Part shown: positions 20,840 to 30,896 of the stretch, piece by piece
Layout: the number at the start of each line of letters is the position of its first letter
Numbering within the stretch: position 1 is the first letter of the stretch
DNA from: Niallia taxi
Lineage (GTDB): Bacteria; Bacillota; Bacilli; Bacillales; Cytobacillaceae
Length of the DNA: 64,000 nucleotides
Assembly: GCF_032818155.1 (NCBI RefSeq)
Contig: NZ_CP102590.1
Coordinates: 1,302,001-1,366,000, forward strand
Direction of reading: 5' to 3'
Notes under the pieces: generated by a model
The model's input: the letters and a program-made list of their open reading frames with translations, nothing else
What the model was told of the DNA's origin: nothing
The model's database searches: none
Program-made: the position numbers and the translations under genes

Positions 20840-20853
20840 TGTAAGCGTTATCG
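20840..20853 (+). promoter_or_regulatory. cre-like site before the GH3 genes
   Basis: TGTAAGCGTTATCG matches the cre consensus except the last base (G for A). 75 bases before the GH3 start. Confidence 0.5.
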
Positions 20854-20927
20854 AAAGGGAAAAAACATTTTTCACTTATTGTGGCATTACTTTGACATGA
20901 ATTTAAGTGTACCAAGTGGGGGGAAAC

Positions 20928-23681
20928 ATGATGTTTAAAAATTTTAAAAAAAGAAAAAAAAGAAAAAATGAAATACTGCATCAAGTTATACAAGACAAGG
21001 CAAATCGAAAAGTAAGAAGGCAGGAACTTGCCGATTTGCCAGAGTCAGAAAGAAAAGAATTAATAAAAAGTGATAAGATTTTTGCCAAAGAGCAAAGGCA
21101 ACAACGAAAAGAAGAATTAAAATCTTTAAGCCGTAAAGAAAGAAAAGAGGCGAAAAGAGAAGCGAAAATATACAAAAAAATAAAAAATAGACCAATAAGG
21201 ATGGCGTGCTGGTCGGTTGTATTTCTGCTGTTGCTAAGTACGGGTTTAACTGTAGGACCAGCTGTTGCAAGCATAGTTGGGAACATAACTGGAAAAAATA
21301 TTACTATTGATACAACAAGTGCGGAAGGTGTCAAAGCCAGAAAAGTTGCTGATATTGTTTCAGAAGAGATTGCTAATGAAGGAATAGTGTTATTAAAAAA
21401 TGAAAATAACTCACTACCATTAACAGATAAAAAAATAAATGTATTTGGTTCTACTGCTTTTAGTTTTAAATATGGCGGAGGTGGTTCTGGTGCTGCAGAT
21501 CAAACCCGTGCTGTAAACTTATTTGATGCACTCAAGAATGCTGGTATTAATTATAATCAGAAATTACATGATTATTACGCTGAAATTCCAGAATTAGAAG
21601 GGATAACAAAGTCTGAAACTGGTTTTGTGCAAGTAATCAAAGGAATGTTAGGTAATGACGAGTCAGCCAGTGAACCAGATGTAACGGATGCTGCACTTGC
21701 TCAAGCGAAAGAGTACTCTGATAATGCGATGATTATTGTTCAAAGTGAAGCTGTTGAAGCATCAGATGTAAGTACTGACCAATTAAAGTTATCAGACGAA
21801 ATGCATAATTTAATTGAAACAGTGGCTGAGAACTTTAGTAATGTCACCATTATTGTTAACGCTGGTAATACATTAGAATTAGGATTCGTGGATGAATATC
21901 CAAGCATCCAATCTGTTCTTTGGGTTGGAACTCCTGGACCATTTGGAACTAATTCAATCGCAAAAGTTTTATCAGGAGAAATAAATCCTTCGGGCCGGAT
22001 TACTGATACGTATGTCTATGATCTTACATCATCACCCGCTAGTGAAAATTTTGGAAACTACCAATATGATAATTTAGATAAAGCTTATATTAATTATGAA
22101 GAAGGAATTTATGTAGGATACAGATTCTACGAAACTTACTATCAGGGAAATGAAGAAGGATACAGAGAAACAGTTCAATATCCTTTTGGGTCTGGTTTAA
22201 GTTATACAACATTTGATTGGAAAGTTGTTACTCAAAATTTAAACAAGGAAGCAATTGAAATTAAAGTAGAAGTAAAAAATACAGGAAAAGCTGCAGGAAA
22301 AGATGTAGTTCAAGTATACTACTCAGCTCCTTACAGATCAGGAGGAATTGAAAAGTCAGCGATTAACTTAGGTGCATTTGCTAAAACAAAAACACTAAAA
22401 CCAGGAGAATCTGAAGTAGTAACTATTAAGTACGATACAAGAGATATGGCTTCTTACGATATGGTAAATGAGAATTATATCTTAGAAAAAGGATCATACC
22501 AAATTAAACTCGCAAAGAATGTTCATGAAATTATCAGGTCACTGAAGTTTGAATTGCCTGAGAATATTGTATACAAAGAAGATGCTGATACTGGTACAGA
22601 GTACAAGAATCGGTTCACTCAATCAGAAAATGAATTAACGGTTCTATCTCGTAACGATTGGGAAGGAACATACCCATCAGATAAGGATGATTCAAAAATT
22701 GCCTCTAATAAGGTAATTAAAAGAGTTCAGGAACAGGACTTTAATAATGACCTAAAAATGCCTACAACAGGAGCAAAAAATGGGCTCGAATTGGAAGATT
22801 TAAAAGGGCTAGATTACGATGATCCGAAGTGGAACCGATTCCTAGATCAATTAACGGTCGATCAAATGATCAATTATGTAGTTAATGGAGCTTATCATAC
22901 AAGGGGTATGGATGAACTAGGAATTCCAAATACAGTATTAATGGATGGACCTGCTGGATTTAGTTTCTTCTTCAAAAAATTTGAAGCTGGTGCTTATCCG
23001 ACGCAAATTGTCATTGCTTCAACTTGGAATAAAGCTCTAGCATACGACATGGGGGAAGCTGTTGGAAAGGAAGCAATTGCATACGGAATTCATGGATGGT
23101 ATGCTCCAGGATTGAATATTCACCGTACAGCACAAGGTGGAAGAAACTTTGAGTATATGTCAGAGGACCCTGTTTTAAACGGTGCGATTGGTGCCAGCAT
23201 GTCGAAAGGTGCTCAAGACCAAGATGTCACAGTATTTATGAAACACTTTGTCATGAATGACCAAGAAACAAATGCACGTTCAGGAGTTCTAGTATGGTCA
23301 AATGAACAAGCAATGCGTGAAATTTACCTACGTCCTTTCGAAATGACTGTAAAAGAAGCTGGAGTAACTGGTACAATGTCTAGTTTCTCTTATATTGATG
23401 GAAAATGGGCAAATCCAGAATTATTAAATGGAATTTTAAGAGAGGAGTGGGGATTTAAAGGTGTAGTATCTTCAGATGCGGTGTTTAATTTTATGGAATC
23501 ACAAAAAGCAATTACATCTGGTAACGATTTAATGTTAGATATAACAGGAGTTTCAAAAAATAAAAAACGTTTGGAAGAAGCGTATGATGTACATCCGGAA
23601 GCTGTTACAGTAGGGCTTCGAAATAGCATGCATAACTCACTATATGCAACATTAAAAACGTACTTATTTGATGAAAAATAA
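20928..23681 (+). CDS. Membrane-anchored, domain-permuted GH3 beta-glucosidase
   Basis: A 917-residue protein. Residues 1-85 are a very Lys/Arg/Glu-rich cytoplasmic segment likely to form charged helices; one membrane span follows (VVFLLLLSTGLTVGPAVAS). Then comes the GH3 C-terminal alpha/beta domain (GIVLLKNENNSLPL onward), an FnIII-like domain (FGSGLSYTTFDWKV onward), and only afterwards the GH3 barrel, whose nucleophile is Asp850 in VVSSDAVF. This order is the reverse of standard GH3 enzymes. The topology puts the enzyme outside the cell. ATG 20928 follows GTGGGGGG. It releases glucose or xylose from oligosaccharides; specificity unknown. Next gene is also GH3, 51 bases away. Confidence 0.88.
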   Translation: MMFKNFKKRKKRKNEILHQVIQDKANRKVRRQELADLPESERKELIKSDKIFAKEQRQQRKEELKSLSRKERKEAKREAKIYKKIKNRPIRMACWSVVFLLLLSTGLTVGPAVASIVGNITGKNITIDTTSAEGVKARKVADIVSEEIANEGIVLLKNENNSLPLTDKKINVFGSTAFSFKYGGGGSGAADQTRAVNLFDALKNAGINYNQKLHDYYAEIPELEGITKSETGFVQVIKGMLGNDESASEPDVTDAALAQAKEYSDNAMIIVQSEAVEASDVSTDQLKLSDEMHNLIETVAENFSNVTIIVNAGNTLELGFVDEYPSIQSVLWVGTPGPFGTNSIAKVLSGEINPSGRITDTYVYDLTSSPASENFGNYQYDNLDKAYINYEEGIYVGYRFYETYYQGNEEGYRETVQYPFGSGLSYTTFDWKVVTQNLNKEAIEIKVEVKNTGKAAGKDVVQVYYSAPYRSGGIEKSAINLGAFAKTKTLKPGESEVVTIKYDTRDMASYDMVNENYILEKGSYQIKLAKNVHEIIRSLKFELPENIVYKEDADTGTEYKNRFTQSENELTVLSRNDWEGTYPSDKDDSKIASNKVIKRVQEQDFNNDLKMPTTGAKNGLELEDLKGLDYDDPKWNRFLDQLTVDQMINYVVNGAYHTRGMDELGIPNTVLMDGPAGFSFFFKKFEAGAYPTQIVIASTWNKALAYDMGEAVGKEAIAYGIHGWYAPGLNIHRTAQGGRNFEYMSEDPVLNGAIGASMSKGAQDQDVTVFMKHFVMNDQETNARSGVLVWSNEQAMREIYLRPFEMTVKEAGVTGTMSSFSYIDGKWANPELLNGILREEWGFKGVVSSDAVFNFMESQKAITSGNDLMLDITGVSKNKKRLEEAYDVHPEAVTVGLRNSMHNSLYATLKTYLFDEK

Positions 23682-23686
23682 AGAGG

Positions 23687-23709
23687 GAAGGCAGACTATG
23701 TCCGCCTTC
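23687..23709 (+). terminator. Hairpin between the two GH3 genes
   Basis: GAAGGC/GCCTTC and GAC/GTC pair with one internal mismatch. There is no U tract, so it may only attenuate or protect mRNA. Confidence 0.4.
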
Positions 23710-23732
23710 TTACTAAAAAAATGTGGTGGTGT

Positions 23733-26072
23733 ATGATGAAACATCAAGATTTAATTGGAAAAATGACATTGGAAGAAAAGGCATCCCTCATGTCCGGGCA
23801 AAATTTTTGGAATACCAAGGCAATTGAACGTCTAGGGATTCCATCTATTATGCTAACAGATGGACCGCACGGGCTGCGAAAACAAGGTGGGAGGGCAGAT
23901 CATCTAGGACTAAACAAAAGTTTACCAGCAACATGTTACCCAACTGCGGCAACGTTAGCAAATAGTTGGGATAAATCACTTATATATGATGTTGGAAAAG
24001 ATATTGGAAAGGAAGCTCGTAGTGAAAAGGTAAGTGTCTTACTTGGTCCTGGGTTAAATATTAAACGTAATCCATTATGTGGACGTAATTTTGAGTATTT
24101 TTCAGAAGACCCATACCTAACTGGTGAACTTGCTAGTGAAATGGTTAAAGGAATTCAGTCTAATGGAATTTCTGCATGCCCTAAGCATTATGCTGTAAAT
24201 AGTCAGGAACATATGCGCATGACTATTGATGAAATTGTAGATGAGCGTTCGCTTAGAGAAATTTATTTAACAGGGTTTGAAAAAGTTGTCAAAGAGAGTA
24301 ACCCTTATACAATAATGTCTTCCTATAATAAGGTTAATGGGGAATTTGCAAATGAAAATCAATACTTAGCTAATGACATATTGTACTCTGAGTGGGGATA
24401 TGACGGTGTTGTTGTAACAGACTGGGGTGGAAATAATGACCGTGTTGCGGGCTTAAGAGCTCATAATCAGTTAGAAATGCCTTCTACTAATGGTATTACA
24501 GATAAGGAAATTGTTAATGCAATAAATGAAGGAACATTAGATGAATCAATACTAGATCAAGCAGTAGATCATTTATTATCCTTAATTTTTAAAGTACATT
24601 TAGATGATAAGGAGCCTTTGCAAGTTGATTATAACCAGCACCATAACAAGGCAGTTGAAGCAGCGAGGCAGTCAATCGTTCTCCTGAAAAATGAAAGTAA
24701 CATACTTCCACTTAAAGATGGAAAAAGAGTAGCTGTTATTGGCGATTTTGCAAAAAACCCAAGATATCAAGGAGCAGGAAGTTCATTAATTAACCCTTAT
24801 AAATTAAGTAACTCACTTGATTATTTACAAGGCTCTAAATTAAATATAGTTGGCTACGCACAGGGATACAAACGAATGGGTGGCAAGAGTAGTAAATTAG
24901 TACAAGAAGCAACAAGTCTTTCAAAATCTGCGGAAGTAGTGCTTTTATTTATTGGACTTGATGAAAGCACAGAAGCAGAAGGTGTAGATAGAAACGATTT
25001 AAAAATAGCTCATAATCAGTTAGAACTTGTTGAATCTATAATTCAGGTAAATGATAATGTGGTGGTAGTTTTATCTGGTGGTGGAGCACTTGAATTGCCA
25101 TTTGCAGATAAGGTAAAAGGAATTATTCACACCTATCTATCCGGGCAAGGTGGGGGGGAAGCAGTCGCTGATATACTACTTGGTAATTGCAATCCAAGTG
25201 GTAAATTAAGTGAAACATTCCCATTGCATTATTCTGATGTTCCATCCTCTTCATACTATCCAGGACAACAAGCAACGAGCGAACATAAAGAAGGATTGTT
25301 TATCGGCTATAGGTACTATGAAACTGCAAATGTACCTGTGCGCTATCCATTTGGCTATGGATTATCTTATACTACATTTGAATTTAGTAATCTTATGATA
25401 GATAAATTCACCGTAAGTTTTGATTTGACAAATACAGGTGAAGTTGCTGGGGCAGAGATTGTGCAATTATATATCGAAATGCTAGATTCAAGAATTTTTC
25501 GCGCAAGAAAAGAATTAAAAGGCTTTGATAAAGTTTACCTAGACCCAGGCGAAACGAAACGAGTGACACTAACACTAACCAAACGAGATTTTTCCTTCTT
25601 TAATCCAGTAATTAATGACTGGGAGGTTGAATCAGGGAATTACAAGATTCAAATAGGTAGTTCCATTCAAAAAATTCATATGGAGGAAACAGTTCAAATG
25701 GATGGTGTTTCTCCATCGATATTTATTAAAAGTGAATTTCCACACTATTCAATTGCCGACGTAAAGCAAATTCCTGATTCAGAATTTGAAAAGATATTAG
25801 GGAGAAGACTACCATCTAAACATTGGGATTCTAATAAAGATTTAGGAATGAATGACACGATTAATCAAGCGCAATATAAAAACTGGATAGGAAAATTGTT
25901 CTATAATAGTATTATGTTCTTTCATTTTTTCTTTAAAAAGATAGGAAGACCATTAACAGCTAATAATGTATACTTTATTATAAATATGCCATTTAGACAG
26001 GTCGACCGTTTTACAGGAGGTAAAGTCAGTAAAAAGAATGTAGAGACACTCTTACGATGGATTAATAGATAA
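23733..26072 (+). CDS. GH3 beta-glucosidase, standard domain order
   Basis: A 779-residue cytoplasmic GH3 enzyme: barrel first (SIMLTDGPHGLRKQ, then HYAVNSQE with the conserved His), nucleophile Asp230 in VVVTDWGGNND, then the alpha/beta sandwich (SIVLLKNESNILPL), the loop VLLFIGLDESTEAEGVDR, and an FnIII-like domain (FGYGLSYTTFEFSN). No signal peptide. A tail of about 100 residues follows the FnIII domain, as in related Firmicute enzymes. ATG 23733 or 23736 with GGTGGTG upstream. Probably completes hydrolysis of sugars imported after the outer enzyme acts. Confidence 0.9.
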   Translation: MMKHQDLIGKMTLEEKASLMSGQNFWNTKAIERLGIPSIMLTDGPHGLRKQGGRADHLGLNKSLPATCYPTAATLANSWDKSLIYDVGKDIGKEARSEKVSVLLGPGLNIKRNPLCGRNFEYFSEDPYLTGELASEMVKGIQSNGISACPKHYAVNSQEHMRMTIDEIVDERSLREIYLTGFEKVVKESNPYTIMSSYNKVNGEFANENQYLANDILYSEWGYDGVVVTDWGGNNDRVAGLRAHNQLEMPSTNGITDKEIVNAINEGTLDESILDQAVDHLLSLIFKVHLDDKEPLQVDYNQHHNKAVEAARQSIVLLKNESNILPLKDGKRVAVIGDFAKNPRYQGAGSSLINPYKLSNSLDYLQGSKLNIVGYAQGYKRMGGKSSKLVQEATSLSKSAEVVLLFIGLDESTEAEGVDRNDLKIAHNQLELVESIIQVNDNVVVVLSGGGALELPFADKVKGIIHTYLSGQGGGEAVADILLGNCNPSGKLSETFPLHYSDVPSSSYYPGQQATSEHKEGLFIGYRYYETANVPVRYPFGYGLSYTTFEFSNLMIDKFTVSFDLTNTGEVAGAEIVQLYIEMLDSRIFRARKELKGFDKVYLDPGETKRVTLTLTKRDFSFFNPVINDWEVESGNYKIQIGSSIQKIHMEETVQMDGVSPSIFIKSEFPHYSIADVKQIPDSEFEKILGRRLPSKHWDSNKDLGMNDTINQAQYKNWIGKLFYNSIMFFHFFFKKIGRPLTANNVYFIINMPFRQVDRFTGGKVSKKNVETLLRWINR

Positions 26073-26150
26073 GACAATATTAATTCCTTTTCATTAAACG
26101 TATTAATATTACACATTCTCCATTCAGGTACCAACTCTGTTAAATGTAAA

Positions 26151-26416
26151 GAGGTTGGGACAAAACAAAAGATAACCTTTCTAAACACGAATAATAAGAT
26201 TACATCTAAATTTTAAAAATGAATCACGTGACTAAATAGAATATGGGTTTAATAAGTTCGTTTCATTGCGCTACCGCCACTCGTTTTCCGCTCCATTTCA
26301 CTAAGATTTCTAATCTTTGTATTAAAACTAAAAACCACAAAAACCGAACTACTTAATCGTTGGTTGATTAATAAGTTCGGTTTTTTCGCAGATTCACATA
26401 CTTATGTCCCAGCCTC
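26151..26416. repeat. MITE-like element with GAGGTTGGGACA termini
   Basis: Begins GAGGTTGGGACA (26151-26162) and ends TGTCCCAGCCTC (26405-26416), a 12-bp inverted repeat with one mismatch. Between them is a second strong stem with T tract (26341-26386). Elements with such GGTTGGGACA ends are widespread in intergenic regions of Firmicutes. No coding sequence inside. Confidence 0.6.
26341..26386 (+). terminator. Long hairpin with T tract inside the repeat element
   Basis: AAACCGAACTACTTAAT pairs with ATTAATAAGTTCGGTTT (one bulge) and is followed by TTT; functions as terminator after the GH3 genes. Confidence 0.7.
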
Positions 26417-26619
26417 TATTTGTTTGCTTTCAAATATTATTAACCTACTGCTATTCCATATTGGTTTAGAATTACTTCCTCTTAAATCACTTAATATCCT
26501 TATCTCCAACTAGTGTAATTTTGTGCTTTGCACTTATGATGGACTCATGGATTTAGGAAATGCTGAATAGTACAATCACTTGCGAGCTAGTAAGGTTTAT
26601 TTCTCCCTTATAAGTGACA

Positions 26620-27601
26620 TTAGTGAATTTGGAATTCTGTTTCTTTGTCAAAAAAGTGACCACTGTTCATATTAAAGCTTAATTGTACAGTAACTCCTGT
26701 TGCCAAATTAGTTCTTGAATCAAGGCGTGCAACGAACTCTTTATTGTCATGTTTGGAATATACTAAACTATCTGCACCAGTTAGTTCAAATACGTCAACT
26801 TTTGCATCAAAGCTTGTGTTTTCAGAGCTGTCCATTAGTTGATGATGGATATCTTCAGGTCTGATGCCGAAGATTACTTCCTTGCTAATATAGTTTTGGT
26901 CGCGAAGGATTAACAATTTGTCTTCAGGGATTTTAAATGATGTTTCACCGATTATTAATTTGTTGTCAACAATTATTCCATCAAAGAAGTTCATGGCAGG
27001 AGAGCCGATAAATCCGCCTACAAATACATTTTTAGGATTCTCATAGACGTCATTTGGAGTACCGATTTGCTGGATAATGCCGTCCTTCATAACAACAAGT
27101 CTTGAAGCCATTGTCATTGCTTCAGTCTGGTCATGCGTAACATAAATAGTTGTAGTTTTTAGCTTTTGATGTAGTTTGGAGATTTCAGTACGCATATGTA
27201 CGCGAAGTTTTGCATCCAGGTTGGAAAGTGGTTCATCCATAAGGAATACCTTTGCATCCCGAACAATCGCACGGCCTAGTGCCACTCTTTGACGCTGACC
27301 ACCTGATAAAGCTTTTGGTTTCCTCTTTAAGTATTCTGCTAAACCCAGTATTTTAGCTGCATCATTAACTCTTTGATCAATATCAGCTTTTGGGAATTTT
27401 CGTAGCTTTAATCCAAATGCCATATTATCGTAGACGGTCATATGAGGATACAAGGCATAGTCCTGGAATACCATTGCAATATCGCGGTCTTTTGGTGGGA
27501 CATCATTAACACGTTTTTCATCAATAAATAAATCTCCTTTTGAGATATCCTCCAACCCTGCAATCATTCGTAAAGTCGTTGATTTTCCACAGGCATTAAT
27601 C
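26620..27601 (-). pseudogene. 5'-truncated sugar ABC transporter ATPase (MsmX/UgpC-like)
   Basis: The frame encodes nearly all of an MsmX-type ATPase: Q-loop [16 protein letters not shown], signature [18 protein letters not shown], Walker [14 protein letters not shown]-loop [11 protein letters not shown], and the C-terminal TOBE-type regulatory region. Reading upstream, coding continues only to [10 protein letters not shown], halfway through Walker A, then stops at 27600 in a perfect palindrome. Without the N-terminal 30 or so residues the protein cannot bind ATP normally; the annotated Met at 27567 would give a dead protein. In intact relatives this ATPase energises several CUT1 sugar transporters. 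Confidence 0.85.
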
Positions 27602-27617
27602 TAATATAGATTAATGC
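27593..27617. repeat. Perfect palindrome at the truncation point
   Basis: GCATTAATCTA (27593-27603) and TAGATTAATGC (27607-27617) are exact inverted repeats with a 3-base centre, lying exactly where the ATPase coding sequence ends. Confidence 0.7.
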
Positions 27618-27715
27618 TTTTTGGACGAAATAAATATTTTGTAAGTTTAATCAATCAAATTTAAGAGTGATTGAATGTTTTCATAAATTACCGAGCTTGT
27701 GTTTGGGGAATCTTA

Positions 27716-28110
27716 ATCTTTAAACATTTGCCTGAATTCTAAGGAGAGTAATCTCTCTCCAAAGCGGTCATTACCAAGTCTGTCATGGAAGTCGTAACCG
27801 AATAACCCACCATTTTTCCAGAGTGTAAATAACCAGTTAACAGCCTTCTTCTAATTTAGGCGATATCTATAACTCTTTTTCTTTCATTGTGATAAAGAAG
27901 TCTCCAACACACAGGTTCTAACTTTCATCACTTTTGTCGGCTGGAGTTAGCGTGATATTTTTATGGTTATCAAAAGGATAGTATCTTTTGTCATGAGTCG
28001 TTGTAAACGGTTTAAATTCACAAAGAGACTACTCAGTATTGTTCCAGACTACTTTCTTAATATAACGGTATAAATTTCTTTATTTTCGTAACTTTCACGT
28101 TTACGGGTGG
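27716..28110 (-). pseudogene. Relic of an unidentified protein gene
   Basis: On the minus strand, protein-like stretches occur in different frames: FKPFTTTHDKRYYPFDNHKN and CVGDFFITMKEKEL, then AVNWLFTLWKNGGLFGYDFH continuing through LGNDRFGERLLSLEF to a stop near 27718. They are interrupted by several stops and frameshifts. I do not recognise the family. It lay upstream of the truncated ATPase and was probably deleted and scrambled in the same event. Confidence 0.5.
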
Positions 28111-28250
28111 ACTCTGTTTTTCGTTAGGTATGTTAATAGGTACTTCTCATACTAGTCAGTTGAAGGTACTTGCATTAAAAAACAATGTAAACGATTTAAT
28201 GTTCAATATTATTTTGATAAAACAGCTAATAATAATGTTTTCGAAACTTA

Positions 28251-28294
28251 TTGACTTACTGTAGTTCTGAAACTACTATTGATAATAGTTATCA
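28251..28294 (+). promoter_or_regulatory. Promoter with overlapping Fur-like box for the nik operon
   Basis: TTGACT (28251-28256), a 17-base spacer and TACTAT (28274-28279) form a good sigma-A promoter. Directly after the -10, TGATAATAGTTATCA (28280-28294) is a 7-1-7 inverted repeat with one mismatch, close to the Bacillus Fur box TGATAATNATTATCA. Repression by a Fur-family metalloregulator is expected. Zur or PerR boxes differ at several positions. Confidence 0.7.
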
Positions 28295-28324
28295 TTTTCA
28301 CTTAAGAGGGAGAGTTACTAATTT

Positions 28325-29941
28325 ATGTTAAAACGAATGGACAATAAATTGTTTTTACTTATTATTGCTTTTATTTTTATACTATCCGGCTGCTCCAATG
28401 GGTCAGTAAAAGACACAAAGTCGACTGAAAGTAATAAAGACACACTTACAGTGGCATGGCCCAGAGATATTGGTGAAATGAATCCACATATATACAATCC
28501 ATCTCAATTATTTGCTCAATCTATGGTTTATGAGCCATTAGTGAGCTATGGCGATAACGGAGAACTGGTACCACATTTAGCAAAGTCATGGGACATCTCC
28601 AAAGATGGGAAAGAATATGTTTTCCATTTACGTCAGGATGTTGAATTTTCTGATGGTACTAGTTTTAATGCAGAAATTGTAAATAAGAACTTTGAAAGTA
28701 TACTAAAAAACATAGATATACACAGTTGGTTAGGTTTTATTTCAAAAATTGAAAATACAGAGGTTATTGATGAATATACATTTAAATTTACTTTGACAGA
28801 ACCCTACTATCCAACTATTCAAGAATTAGCCGTTGTACGTCCTGTAAGATTCCTGGGTGAGGCTGGTTTTCCTAAAGATGGAGACACTTCAAAAGGTGTA
28901 GAAAAACCTATTGGTACTGGCCCATGGATTTTAGAAGATTACAAAGTGGATGAATATGCTACTTTCAAACGGAATGATAATTATTGGGGAGATATCCCAA
29001 ATGTAGAGCAAATTAAAGTTAAAATCATTCCTGATGCAGAAACACGAGTACTAGCTTTTGAGAAAGGGGATTTAGATCTGTTATATGGAGAAGGTGTAAT
29101 CAGCATTGATTCATATAAGCAACTAGAGGCAACTGGTTCCTATAAGACTAGTATTTCTGAGCCTGTAGCTACGAGACAGCTTGTAATGAACACAACAGTT
29201 GAGCAGTTATCAGATGAGCGTGTACGCCAAGCATTGCATTATGGATTTAACAAAGAAGCAATGGTTGATGGTGTGACTTCTGGATTGGAAGAAAAGGCTG
29301 ATTATATTTTACCGACCAACTTACCTTATACTTCAAATGTCACAGCAACAAAAGTGAACTATAATACAAAAAAAGCAGAGGCATTATTAGATGAAGCAGG
29401 GTGGAAGTTAACGAAGGGCAACACTATTCGAGAAAAAAATGGTAAACCGCTAACAATAGAGTTAATGTATAACACTGCTGAAACAATACAAAAAACTATG
29501 GCCGAAACACTTCAATCGGAATGGGCTGGAATTGGTGTGCAATTAAATATTGTAGGAGTAGATTTGACCACTCAAGTAGAAAGATTTAAAGCAAATGAAT
29601 TTGAAATGAACTTCTTTAGTAATTATGGTGCACCATATGATCCTCATACTTTTGCAAATATAATTGCTACAGAAGGTTTTGGATTTAATGAAGCAATTTC
29701 AGCGTATTCAGATAAAAATGAACTACTTAACAAGATTGCTATGGTTACAAAAACAACAGATGAGCAAGAAAGACAAAAATTATATACTGAAATTTTAGGT
29801 TCATTACAAGAACAGGGTGCTATTGTTCCTATTTCATACATTAAACAAATAGGAATCTATCAAAAAAATATTTCTAACTTTACGTTCTCTGCAAATAGAG
29901 ACGAAGATCCTTTTAAGGGGATTAAGAAAAACCAGCAATAA
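28325..29941 (+). CDS. nikA: NikA-like substrate-binding lipoprotein of a metal/metallophore ABC transporter
   Basis: A 538-residue SBP_bac_5 lipoprotein (lipobox LSGC, Cys22). Sequence closely follows E. coli NikA along its length: TVAWPRDIGEMNPHIYNPSQ, FAQSMVYEPLVSY, GTGPWILEDYKV and VRQALHYGFNKEA. NikA-type proteins bind metal chelated by small metallophores, mainly Ni(II). The RBS AGAGGGAGAG lies ten bases before ATG. First of five genes, nikABCDE, in canonical order. The Fur-like box at the promoter suggests iron- or metal-dependent control, so iron- or cobalt-opine uptake (as in CntA) is also possible. Confidence 0.85.
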   Translation: MLKRMDNKLFLLIIAFIFILSGCSNGSVKDTKSTESNKDTLTVAWPRDIGEMNPHIYNPSQLFAQSMVYEPLVSYGDNGELVPHLAKSWDISKDGKEYVFHLRQDVEFSDGTSFNAEIVNKNFESILKNIDIHSWLGFISKIENTEVIDEYTFKFTLTEPYYPTIQELAVVRPVRFLGEAGFPKDGDTSKGVEKPIGTGPWILEDYKVDEYATFKRNDNYWGDIPNVEQIKVKIIPDAETRVLAFEKGDLDLLYGEGVISIDSYKQLEATGSYKTSISEPVATRQLVMNTTVEQLSDERVRQALHYGFNKEAMVDGVTSGLEEKADYILPTNLPYTSNVTATKVNYNTKKAEALLDEAGWKLTKGNTIREKNGKPLTIELMYNTAETIQKTMAETLQSEWAGIGVQLNIVGVDLTTQVERFKANEFEMNFFSNYGAPYDPHTFANIIATEGFGFNEAISAYSDKNELLNKIAMVTKTTDEQERQKLYTEILGSLQEQGAIVPISYIKQIGIYQKNISNFTFSANRDEDPFKGIKKNQQ

Positions 29942-29954
29942 GCAGGAGGACCAA

Positions 29955-30896
29955 ATGATTTCTTATGTTCTTAAAAGAATATTAACAGTCGTTCCCATAT
30001 TTCTTTTAGCTACTCTTATTACATTTGGGATGATTAACTTGTCACCAGTGGATCCAGCTGAAGCATACTTTGCTACAGCCCATATCCAAGCAACAGATGA
30101 AATGATGGAACAAAAAAGACATGAGTTAGGTTTAGACCAGCCTTTCCTGGTTCAATATATAAAAACTGTCATTAAGATATGCCAATTTGATTTTGGCATA
30201 TCTTATATTACGAATAACCCTGTTTGGGAAGAGATTAGTTCTCGGATTGTATCTACCATTCAATTAACAACTGGTAGTCTTTTTATTGCAATTTTTGTAA
30301 GCATCCCATTAGGATATCTAGCTGGAGTAAAGAAAAACAGTTTAATTGATCATTTTAGTCGGTTCCTTTCTTTTATAGGCGCTGCTATTCCATCGTTTTG
30401 GCTGGGCTATTTATTTATTTTTTTCTTTTCTGTAAAATTGGATATTTTCCCGGTAGAAGGTACAGGAACTTGGAAACATTTAATTTTGCCTTCTATTACA
30501 CTGGCCTTTCCATTAATAGCCTTGTATACTCGACTGCTACGCAATAGTATTCTTGAAAATTTACAAGAACCTTATGTTCTGTTTGGAAAGACAAGAGGTA
30601 TTCATGGGGGAATTATTACGGGTAAGCATGTATTAAGGATGTCTATCCCTCCAATGATTACCGGACTTGGAATGAATATAGGAAACTTAATGACTGGAGC
30701 TATCATAGTAGAAGCAGTGTTTTCATGGCCAGGTTTTGGCCGTTATTTTATTGAAGCAATTTTTAATAGGGATGTACCTGTAATTCAAGCATATGTATTA
30801 TTGGCAGTATGTTTTTATCTGATAAGTAACTTATTTGTCGACCTAATACAAATGTATATTGACCCTCGTATTTCTAGAAAAGGAAGGCAGCTTTAA
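29955..30896 (+). CDS. nikB: NikB-like ABC transporter permease
   Basis: A 313-residue permease of the dipeptide/nickel type with six spans, N-terminal MISYVLKRILTVVPIFLLAT, and the EAA loop (RNSILENLQEPYVLFGKTRG). AGGAGG lies before the ATG. The stop overlaps the nikC start by one base (TAATG), indicating translational coupling. Forms the channel with NikC. Confidence 0.88.
   Translation: MISYVLKRILTVVPIFLLATLITFGMINLSPVDPAEAYFATAHIQATDEMMEQKRHELGLDQPFLVQYIKTVIKICQFDFGISYITNNPVWEEISSRIVSTIQLTTGSLFIAIFVSIPLGYLAGVKKNSLIDHFSRFLSFIGAAIPSFWLGYLFIFFFSVKLDIFPVEGTGTWKHLILPSITLAFPLIALYTRLLRNSILENLQEPYVLFGKTRGIHGGIITGKHVLRMSIPPMITGLGMNIGNLMTGAIIVEAVFSWPGFGRYFIEAIFNRDVPVIQAYVLLAVCFYLISNLFVDLIQMYIDPRISRKGRQL

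Noticed and set aside
20981..21334. Two minus-strand hydrophobic frames over the GH3 N-terminus
   Set aside because: They are the complement of Lys/Arg/Glu-rich codons, which read as Leu/Phe/Ser-rich on the other strand; an artefact of the charged tail.
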